Source of the DNA: Flexivirga oryzae
GTDB taxonomy: Bacteria; Actinomycetota; Actinomycetes; Actinomycetales; Dermatophilaceae
Assembly (NCBI RefSeq): GCF_014190805.1
Contig: NZ_JACHVQ010000003.1
Location: forward strand, 62,001 to 126,000
DNA length: 64,000 nt
Direction of reading: 5' to 3'
In this document: positions 58,224 through 64,000 of the stretch, piece by piece
Layout of the letters: every line of letters begins with the position of its first letter
Position numbering within the stretch: position 1 is the stretch's first letter
Translations under genes and position numbers: made by a program
The notes under the pieces: model-generated
The model's database searches: none
Seen by the model: the letters and a program-made list of their open reading frames with translations, nothing else
Told to the model about the DNA's origin: nothing

Positions 58224-59144
58224 CTAGTTGCGGCCGGCGCAGTAGTCGAGCGCCCGCTGGGTGTCCCGGCGCACGATCTGCGCCTGCTCGGCCGACAGTG
58301 GACCGCGCGGCGGGCGGGTCGGGCCGCCGTAGCTCTCGCCGGCGACGTCGATCGACAGCTTGATCGCCTGGACGAACTCGGTGCGCGAGTCCCATCGGAA
58401 GATCGGCACCAGGTGCTCGTACAGCGTACGGGCCTCGTCGATCTGGCCGCTCGTGATCAGGTCGTAGAGCTCGACGGCCTCGCGCGGGAAGGCGTTGGGA
58501 TAGCCCGCGAACCAGCCGACCGCCCCGGCGACGAGCGACTCGAAGAGCAGGTCGTCGGCACCGGCGATCACGTCGATGTCACACAGCTCCTTGATCTCCA
58601 GCACCCGTCGGACGTCGCCGGAGAACTCCTTGACGGCGACCACGTTGTCCAACCGGGCGAGCTCGGCGATGATGTCGGGCGTCAGGTCGACCTTGGTGTC
58701 CAACGGGTTGTTGTAGACCATGATCGGCAGGCCGACCTCGTTGACCGCCTTGTAGTGGTCGAGGATCTCGCTGCGGTTGGCGCGGTAGACGATCGGCGGC
58801 AGCAGCAACACACCGTCGGCGCCGTCCTCCTTCGCGCACTGCGCCCAGTGCACCGCCTGGTGCGAGCCGACACCGTGCACGCCGGCGACCACCAGACCGC
58901 GCCCGGCGACCGCACCGACGGCCGTGCGCACCACCTGACGGCGTTCCTCGTCGGTCAGCGAGGAGTACTCACCCAGTGACCCGTTCGGCCCGACCCCGCG
59001 GCAACCGTTGTCGATCAGCCACTTGCAGTGGGCCGCGTACTTCTCGTGGTCCACCGCGAGGCCGGCGGGTGCCGATGCGTCCTCGGTGAAGGCGAGGGCG
59101 GTCGCGACGACGACGCCGCCGAGGTCGAACTTGTCCTGGGACAT
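58224..59144 (-). CDS. pyrroline-4-hydroxy-2-carboxylate deaminase (DapA family)
   Basis: A 306-residue DapA/NAL-family lyase: NGCRGVGPNGSLGEYSSLTD substrate loop, IMVYNNPLDTKV with the catalytic Tyr, and the Schiff-base Lys in VVAVKEFSGD. In hydroxyproline pathways this family deaminates delta1-pyrroline-4-hydroxy-2-carboxylate to 2-oxoglutarate semialdehyde. The flanking dehydrogenase subunits and semialdehyde dehydrogenase support that role. GGAAAGG precedes the ATG. Confidence 0.88.
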   Translation of the reverse strand: MSQDKFDLGGVVVATALAFTEDASAPAGLAVDHEKYAAHCKWLIDNGCRGVGPNGSLGEYSSLTDEERRQVVRTAVGAVAGRGLVVAGVHGVGSHQAVHWAQCAKEDGADGVLLLPPIVYRANRSEILDHYKAVNEVGLPIMVYNNPLDTKVDLTPDIIAELARLDNVVAVKEFSGDVRRVLEIKELCDIDVIAGADDLLFESLVAGAVGWFAGYPNAFPREAVELYDLITSGQIDEARTLYEHLVPIFRWDSRTEFVQAIKLSIDVAGESYGGPTRPPRGPLSAEQAQIVRRDTQRALDYCAGRN

Positions 59145-59182
59145 GGTGCTTTCCTTTCCGGGGATGGTCTGGTGGATGCCGT

Positions 59183-60562
59183 TCAGTCACGGGCGAATTC
59201 GCCCAGTCGGACCGGAGCCGCGATGGGTCGTCGGTCGGTGGTCGTGGTGCCGAGCAGCCCGGGTCCGCGGCCGAGCAGGTCCTCGACGGTGCGCCCGCAG
59301 GTGCGTCCCTGGCAGATGCCGAGCCCGGCGCGGGTCGCGAGTTTGGAGGCGCGCAGCGACCTGCTCGGCACGTCGTCGAGCGCCAGGTCGCGGTAGGGGA
59401 CGTCCTCGCAGCGGCAGATCGTGGTGTCGTCGGTCAGCCAGTCGGTCCAGCCGGGCCGGATGCCGTGCGCCCTCTCGATGCGCAGGGCGAAGGCGCGGTG
59501 CCGGGCCCGCTCGCTCAGCAACTGCTCCGGTATGGCGCCGCCGGCGGCCGCGTAACCGGCGATGGCGCCTTCGGCGGCGGACAGCGCCATACCGCCGACG
59601 CCGGTGAGCTCCCCGGCGGCATACACACCGGGGACGGTGGTGCGTTGGTCATCGGCGATCTCGACGAACCGGTGCGCGGTGATCCGGCAACCTGCGGCGA
59701 TGGCGAGCTCGAGGCGCGGGGTGAAGCCGTGGCTGACCGCAACCGCGTCGACGGGGATGTCGCGCTCGGTGCCGCTGATCGGTTGCCATTCGTCATCGAG
59801 CCGGGCGACGCGCACCGACTCGACCCGGCCGTCCCCTTGGGCAGCGATCACCGCACTCCCGGTGAGGTACGGAATGCGGTGCCGCAGGTGCAGTCCGGCA
59901 TACTCGGTGAACTCCTTCAGCTTGCTGCCCGATCGTGCCAATTCCCAGGGACGAGAGAGCCATCCGCGCCGCAGTGCAGGGGCACCCGCAGCCTCGTGCA
60001 CACCGAGGACGGTCACTCCGGTTGCGACGAGCGAGGCTGCGGTCGCAAGCAGGAAGGGACCGGCACCGGCGACCAGCACGCGGTCACCCACGGCGACGCG
60101 CTCGCCCTTGGCGAGCGCCTGCGCAGCGCCGGCGCTGAAGACGCCGGGCAGCTCCCAGCCCGGGAACGGCAGCACCCGGTCGTGGGCGCCGGTGGCCAGA
60201 ACGAGCCGGTCCGGGGTGAGCACGACCTCCTCGCGGTGCAGCGCACCGGAGGGTCCGGTGAGCGCGTGGACCCGCGCCGCCGCTCCATCAGTGCCGGGCT
60301 CGATCGCCCAGACCTCCGTGCTGGTGAGGATCCGGCAACGCAGGTCGGCTTCCAGCCGAAATCGTAGCCGCTGGAACGTCTTCCAGCCATGGTGCAGCCG
60401 TTCCTGGTGTGCTGCTGCCCGCTCCGGCGGCAGGTGCCGCCAGAACTGGCCGCCGACCAGGTCGTGCGAGTCGAGCAAAGTCACCTGAGCGCCCGCGTCG
60501 AGCGCGCTGCGTGCCGCGTGCAGCCCGCCCGGGCCGGCCCCGATGATCAGCACCTCAGTCAT
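59183..60562 (-). CDS. D-hydroxyproline dehydrogenase, FAD/NAD-binding subunit
   Basis: A 459-residue two-dinucleotide-fold flavoprotein like the alpha subunits of hydrogen-cyanide synthase and D-hydroxyproline dehydrogenase: VLIIGAGPGGLHAARSAL, VGGQFWRHLPPERA, RVLVAGAGPFLLATAASLV and GVYAAGELTGVGGMAL. The C-terminus has a BFD-like [2Fe-2S] Cys set (ICRCEDVPY and GICQGRTCGR). With the small ferredoxin-like and the DAO-like subunits it forms the three-part enzyme. The ATG at 60562 overlaps the small-subunit stop by 8 bases. Confidence 0.9.
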   Translation of the reverse strand: MTEVLIIGAGPGGLHAARSALDAGAQVTLLDSHDLVGGQFWRHLPPERAAAHQERLHHGWKTFQRLRFRLEADLRCRILTSTEVWAIEPGTDGAAARVHALTGPSGALHREEVVLTPDRLVLATGAHDRVLPFPGWELPGVFSAGAAQALAKGERVAVGDRVLVAGAGPFLLATAASLVATGVTVLGVHEAAGAPALRRGWLSRPWELARSGSKLKEFTEYAGLHLRHRIPYLTGSAVIAAQGDGRVESVRVARLDDEWQPISGTERDIPVDAVAVSHGFTPRLELAIAAGCRITAHRFVEIADDQRTTVPGVYAAGELTGVGGMALSAAEGAIAGYAAAGGAIPEQLLSERARHRAFALRIERAHGIRPGWTDWLTDDTTICRCEDVPYRDLALDDVPSRSLRASKLATRAGLGICQGRTCGRTVEDLLGRGPGLLGTTTTDRRPIAAPVRLGEFARD

Positions 60563-60962
60563 CGGCACCACCCTGCGGGTCGAGCAGAGCCCGAGGAACG
60601 CCATCACCCCGCGGGTCGAGTAGAGCCGGAGGAACACCATCACCCTGCGGGTCGAGTAGAGCCGGAGGAGCGCAGCGGGGGAGGTCCGTATCGAGACCGG
60701 GCAACGCATCCCGCTGGCTCACCACCACGTCACCGTCGACCGCACGCCGCTGGCACAGCCGCACGTCGCGGACATCGTTGACCGTCGCGATGCAGTCGAA
60801 GCAGACGCCGATCCCGCAGAAGACGCCGCGGGGCTTCCGGCTCACCGACGACGTCCGCCAGCTCCGGCAGCCGGCACCGAGCAGCACACCGGCCAGGGTC
60901 TGGCCCGTGACGCCGACGTAGCGCGTGCCGTCCAGCGTGATCGACAGTTGCTCCGACGTCAT
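60555..60962 (-). CDS. D-hydroxyproline dehydrogenase, [2Fe-2S] subunit with repeat-derived C-terminus
   Basis: A 135-residue plant-type ferredoxin-like subunit: TLDGTRYVGVTGQTLAGVLL then the cluster ligands in FCGIGVCFDC plus a Cys in VRLCQR. It passes electrons within the three-subunit flavoenzyme. After about residue 98 the chain consists of three 12-residue repeats (ALLDPQGDGVPP type) encoded by a dispersed DNA repeat, so the domain has gained an unusual tail. The start overlaps the upstream stop in ATGA. Confidence 0.88.
   Translation of the reverse strand: MTSEQLSITLDGTRYVGVTGQTLAGVLLGAGCRSWRTSSVSRKPRGVFCGIGVCFDCIATVNDVRDVRLCQRRAVDGDVVVSQRDALPGLDTDLPRCAPPALLDPQGDGVPPALLDPRGDGVPRALLDPQGGADD
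60571..60700. repeat. 36-bp tandem of the CGGGTCGAGTAGAGCC dispersed repeat inside a coding end
   Basis: Units at 60571-60606 and 60607-60642 (36 bp each) and a third from 60643 that runs into GTATCGAGACC near 60697. They encode 12-residue repeats at the C-terminus of the [2Fe-2S] subunit. Same family as 37516, 32599 and 34801. Confidence 0.85.
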
Positions 60963-62140
60963 GAGGCCGCCTCCGTCTCCAAATGGGCTCGCAGGCTCGG
61001 CCGATCCACCGCGAAAGGCGTAGGGTCGATCGCGCACTCCCGGCCGGCCATCAGGTCGGCGACGAGTTCCGCTGTGCCCAGGGACAATCCGATGCCCGCG
61101 CCCTCGTGCCCGGTGGCGTGCCAGAGCCCGGGCAACCGTGGGTCCGGGCCGATGACCGGCAGGTGGTCGGGCATGTAGGGGCGGAAGCCGCCGTACGCAC
61201 GCATCATCGGGACGTCGGCAAGGAACGGGAAGAGTCGTATGGCGCGCGCCGCGATCCGGCGCAGCACGTCCACCTGCAGCGTGTCGTCGAAACCGACGCG
61301 CTGACGGGACGACCCGATCAACACCGTTCCGGCGGCGGTGGATTCGAGGACGCTGGACACCTGCAGCTCCGCGTCACCGGACGCCACCGCTCCGACGTAG
61401 TCGGCGTCATACACCTTGTGGAAGACGCGGTGCGGCATCCGGCTGGTGACCAGCACCATCCCACGACGCGGCAGCACCGGGAGGTGGACCCCGAATCGCT
61501 CCGCGACGGTCGCCGACCACGGGCCGGCCGCGATCAGGACACGGTCGGCGCGCAGTTCGCCGTGCGAGGTGCGCACCCCGCGCAACCCGCCCGAAGCATC
61601 GAGCAGGGCCCCGAGCACCTCCTGGCCCTGCAGGATGCGGGCACCGCGCCGGCCGGCCGATTCGAGGAAGGCCAGTGTGGCGGCCACCGGCTGCACCTGG
61701 GCGTCCTGCGGGTAGTGGACGGCCCCCGCCACCTGCTCGGTCAGCCACGGCTCGAGGCTCCGCGCCTCGTCCGGGGAGATTCGCCGGGCGTCGACACCGG
61801 CAGCGGTCTGCCCGCTCGCGAACTCGGCGAGCGTGTGCCCGCCCTCGTCGGTGAGCGCGACGACAAGGCCGCCCTTGGCGTCGTACTCGATCGCCGGGTC
61901 GTGACCGATCTCCTCGGCGAGCGCGGCCGGGGTGCGACTCCACATCCGTGCCGAGAGTTGTGCCAACTGCAACTCGGGGCCTGGCCCCTTGTCGGACAGC
62001 AGCAGGTTCCCCTCGCCGGACGCGGACGTGCCGCCTGCGGTCCCGGCACGGTCCACGATCGTCACGTCGTGGCCATCGGCCACAAGGCGCCGCGCGCACG
62101 CAGCGCCGACGATGCCGGCGCCCACGATCACGACGTGCAC
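60959..62140 (-). CDS. D-hydroxyproline dehydrogenase, DAO-family FAD subunit
   Basis: A 393-residue D-amino-acid-oxidase-family flavoprotein: VVIVGAGIVGAACARRLVAD, the GGTSASGEGN FAD-loop, AAGPWSATVAERFG, and the C-terminal ATGHEGAGIGLSLGTAELVA. It is the probable catalytic subunit that oxidises cis-4-hydroxy-D-proline, working with the two subunits encoded next. GTG at 62140 has GAGGAGG upstream. First gene of the hydroxyproline operon. Confidence 0.9.
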   Translation of the reverse strand: MHVVIVGAGIVGAACARRLVADGHDVTIVDRAGTAGGTSASGEGNLLLSDKGPGPELQLAQLSARMWSRTPAALAEEIGHDPAIEYDAKGGLVVALTDEGGHTLAEFASGQTAAGVDARRISPDEARSLEPWLTEQVAGAVHYPQDAQVQPVAATLAFLESAGRRGARILQGQEVLGALLDASGGLRGVRTSHGELRADRVLIAAGPWSATVAERFGVHLPVLPRRGMVLVTSRMPHRVFHKVYDADYVGAVASGDAELQVSSVLESTAAGTVLIGSSRQRVGFDDTLQVDVLRRIAARAIRLFPFLADVPMMRAYGGFRPYMPDHLPVIGPDPRLPGLWHATGHEGAGIGLSLGTAELVADLMAGRECAIDPTPFAVDRPSLRAHLETEAAS

Positions 62141-62178
62141 ATGGCCTCCTCGCAGGTACTGCTCTCAGCTCAGTGCAA

Positions 62179-62190
62179 TGTTACATGACA
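62179..62190. promoter_or_regulatory. candidate GntR operator TGTTACATGACA
   Basis: Imperfect dyad with TGT/ACA ends, 39 bases upstream of the first hydroxyproline gene. FCD-type GntR regulators often bind such sequences. The only AT-rich stretch of the spacer; support is modest. Confidence 0.35.
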
Positions 62191-62244
62191 CTCGATGGTG
62201 GAAACCAGTGGCGGATCTCGCCGTGGCCTCCTTGACTGGTCACC

Positions 62245-62811
62245 ATGACGAACTCCACCGGGTATGACGGCATGTGGCTCCCGATCGCGGACGACCCACG
62301 GGTGCAAGGCAATCCGCAGGGCGAGCTGGCGACATACCGGGAGTATCTACGCAACTACCGGCTGACGATGCGGCTCAAGTGCGACGGCCTGACACCCGAG
62401 CAACTCGCAGCCCGGAGCGTCCCGCCCAGCAACCTGAGCCTGCTGGGGCTGATCCGGCACCTCGCCCGCGTCGAACACGCGTGGTTCACCTGGTTCCTGC
62501 AGGGCCAGTGGGATCAGCCGCGGCTCTACAAGACCGCGGACGAGCCGGACCTCGACTTCACCGGCGCCGTCGGCACCCAGGAATGCGTGGACGACGCTTT
62601 CGCCGCCTGGGAGCGGCAGATCGCCTCCGCGGAGCAGTGGCTCGACGCGCTGGGCGAGGACCGGCTCGGGGAAGAACTCCGCTTCCCGAAGGACGAGGAC
62701 GACAAGGCGAGCATCCGGGACGTGCTGGTGCACATGGTCGAGGAGTATGCGCGGCACGCCGGCCACGCAGATCTGCTGCGCGAATGCATCGACGGCCGCA
62801 CCGGGCAGTGA
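62245..62811 (+). CDS. DinB/DUF664-family protein
   Basis: A 188-residue four-helix DinB-superfamily protein. Putative metal-binding His residues appear in LIRHLARVEHAWF and in HMVEEYARHAGHADLLRE, the DUF664 hallmark. Relatives in Actinobacteria are suspected mycothiol-dependent transferases, but the reaction here is unknown. Divergent from the hydroxyproline operon and apparently single. Confidence 0.9.
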   Translation: MTNSTGYDGMWLPIADDPRVQGNPQGELATYREYLRNYRLTMRLKCDGLTPEQLAARSVPPSNLSLLGLIRHLARVEHAWFTWFLQGQWDQPRLYKTADEPDLDFTGAVGTQECVDDAFAAWERQIASAEQWLDALGEDRLGEELRFPKDEDDKASIRDVLVHMVEEYARHAGHADLLRECIDGRTGQ

Positions 62812-62932
62812 GCACCCTCGCAAGCCGATCGACCACCGCAGCACACCCGACGTGATTTATTGCCTATCGTGGCGAGTAGCTGCAAAAAAGCAGCGTCATT
62901 CGCGTTGTTGGTGTATTGGGAGGTAGCCCGCG

Positions 62933-63646
62933 ATGGACAGTGCGTCAGGGGTAAGGCCGGGGACTCGCTCCCGGGGACGAAAAGTGTGCCGGACCGGTGG
63001 ACTGTTGGCGGCACTCGGCATGGCGGGCGGCATGGTTGCCGGCGCCGGCCCGATCGGCTCCGCATCGGCTGCGACCTGCGGGAGCGCCGTGCCCGCAGGG
63101 TCGAACTGCACACTGACCGGCACGTTGAACGTCACCGGTGGCACCCTGTCGCTCGTGTCGCCCGGGTCGCTGACGTGGGCGGCGGCTGCGACCGGCGCCG
63201 ACCAGTCCGTGGTGGACACCCAGGCGGCGGACCAGCAGTTGACGGTCAACGATGCCACCGGGACAGCGGCCGGCTGGCACGTGACCGCGTCGGCGACCAC
63301 CTTCACCAACGGCACGCACACCCTGCCGAACACCGGCACCTTCCTGGCCAGCGGCAGCCTCACCTCGGCGTCGGCCACGACCGCACCGTCCTCGGCCTGC
63401 GCCACCGGGTCCACCTGCACCCTGCCGACCAACTCCACGACCTATCCGGTCGCAGTGACCACCGCCGGAACGGCACCACCTGCGGTCACCCTCTACAACG
63501 CCGCCGCGAACACCGGGATGGGCAAGATCGTCCTGGGTGGCAGCGGAGCCGCGAATCCGCTGGGATGGTGGCTGAACGTGCCCTCCAACGTGTTCTCCGG
63601 TGCGTACACCTCGACCGTCACGATGTCGGTTGTCTCTGCGCCGTAA
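62933..63646 (+). CDS. secreted WxL-like cell-surface protein
   Basis: A 237-residue protein with a long Tat/Sec-type N-terminus (SRGRKVCRTGG, hydrophobic LLAALGMAGGMVAGAG) and cleavage near ASA. The mature part is Thr/Ala/Ser-rich and beta-like: LTVNDATGTAAGWHVTASAT, GTHTLPNTGT and a C-terminal VPSNVFSGAYTSTVTMSVVS, resembling the WxL-like domains of surface proteins. Four Cys may form disulfides. GGGAGG precedes the ATG. A second secreted protein follows at once. Confidence 0.75.
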   Translation: MDSASGVRPGTRSRGRKVCRTGGLLAALGMAGGMVAGAGPIGSASAATCGSAVPAGSNCTLTGTLNVTGGTLSLVSPGSLTWAAAATGADQSVVDTQAADQQLTVNDATGTAAGWHVTASATTFTNGTHTLPNTGTFLASGSLTSASATTAPSSACATGSTCTLPTNSTTYPVAVTTAGTAPPAVTLYNAAANTGMGKIVLGGSGAANPLGWWLNVPSNVFSGAYTSTVTMSVVSAP

Positions 63647-63689
63647 GGATCGGCGCTCACCGTACCCGTGGCATCGGCGGCGGCGTGAC

Positions 63690-64000
63690 GTGCGACATCA
63701 CCGACCGGTGCGACGATTGCGCCTGGGTCTCGCACTCGCGTCGGTCCTGCTGCTGGTCACCGTGCCGGGCGCGCACGCAGCAACACGGACGGCCGGCCCG
63801 ATTCCTGCCGCGACGCTGAGCAGCATGAGTTGGACCGCGTCATCACAGGTCACTGGTGCGACGGGGGTGAGCTACACCTACAAGTTCACCACGGGCGCGC
63901 TCTCGCTCGCAGTGACGTCGGTGACGATGACGGTCCCGCCCGGCACCAGTGGCACACCGGCGGTCGGCTCGGTGAGCCCGACCTCGCTCGCCGGTGGCAC
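63690..64000 (+). CDS. secreted protein, N-terminal part (cut by window end)
   Basis: An open frame from GTG 63690 to the window end encodes RHHRPVRRLRLGLALASVLL as a signal peptide with cleavage after AHA, then a Thr/Ser/Val-rich mature start (LSSMSWTASSQVTGATGVSY, TGALSLAVTSVTMTVPPGTS). Composition matches the preceding surface protein, so the two may be a pair. No ribosome site is clear; the start could lie up to TTG near 63628. Confidence 0.6.
   Translation, partial: MRHHRPVRRLRLGLALASVLLLVTVPGAHAATRTAGPIPAATLSSMSWTASSQVTGATGVSYTYKFTTGALSLAVTSVTMTVPPGTSGTPAVGSVSPTSLAGG

Noticed and set aside
60571..60700. CRISPR or insertion-sequence end
   Set aside because: Repeats are head-to-tail 36-bp units without spacers or flanking duplications; they match a dispersed actinobacterial repeat.
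1..64000. tRNA, rRNA, prophage or integrative element
   Set aside because: No tRNA-like cloverleaf, rRNA, integrase, transposase or phage structural gene was seen, and no clear shift in composition marks an island.

Overview
The window looks like chromosomal DNA of a high-GC actinobacterium. Evidence: very GC-rich sequence, tightly packed operons with GTGA/ATGA stop-start overlaps, frequent GTG starts, strong GGAG-type ribosome sites, a DUF664-type DinB protein, sunset-domain and YcnI/CopC proteins, and the CTCGATACG...CTACTCGACC type of dispersed repeat common in Actinomycetota. A family in Micrococcales is plausible but only a guess. I see no rRNA, tRNA, transposase, integrase, phage gene or CRISPR array.

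Layout. 0-5.9 kb: end of murQ with its RpiR regulator, then a probable operon of a YaaH/GPR1-type carboxylate transporter, histidine kinase, LuxR response regulator and acyl-CoA synthetase. 6-9 kb: ABC ATPase, polytopic membrane protein and CPBP protease. 9-17 kb: sunset-domain membrane protein, amidohydrolase, a second two-component system, a small secreted protein, an amidase and an ABC ATPase. 17-19 kb: an orphan family-5 substrate-binding lipoprotein. 19.2-27.9 kb: a tellurite/stress (Ter) cluster with two phosphoribosyltransferase-like proteins, a HAD hydrolase, three TerD proteins, a DUF475/TerC membrane protein, a TerA-like protein and TelA. 28-38 kb: FMN reductase, P1 peptidase, MFS exporter with divergent TetR, a pair of ABC exporters with a divergent winged-helix regulator, an rRNA/tRNA methyltransferase and a small methyltransferase. 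38.2-41.7 kb: molybdate-type uptake, with permease and ATPase fused in one chain, plus PadR. 42-46 kb: TetR, flavoprotein reductase, alcohol dehydrogenase and a CopC/YcnI copper pair.

46.4-54.8 kb is a catabolic cluster: glutaryl-CoA dehydrogenase, two more acyl-CoA dehydrogenases, two crotonase-fold proteins, a CoA ligase and a BadH-like dehydrogenase, with a TetR gene facing three copies of TGAATnnnnATTCA. It best fits CoA-dependent breakdown of an alicyclic acid such as cyclohexanecarboxylate to glutaryl-CoA and crotonyl-CoA. 54.9-62.1 kb is a complete trans-4-hydroxy-L-proline pathway: epimerase, three-subunit D-hydroxyproline dehydrogenase, deaminase, semialdehyde dehydrogenase and a GntR regulator. 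The window ends with a DinB protein and two secreted, probably cell-surface, proteins.

Besides the genes, the window carries several families of dispersed repeats. Two are palindromic and sit at gene ends. A third has entered coding sequences in frame, making tandem peptide repeats in two acyl-CoA dehydrogenases, a ferredoxin-like subunit, two ABC exporters and two Ter-cluster proteins.
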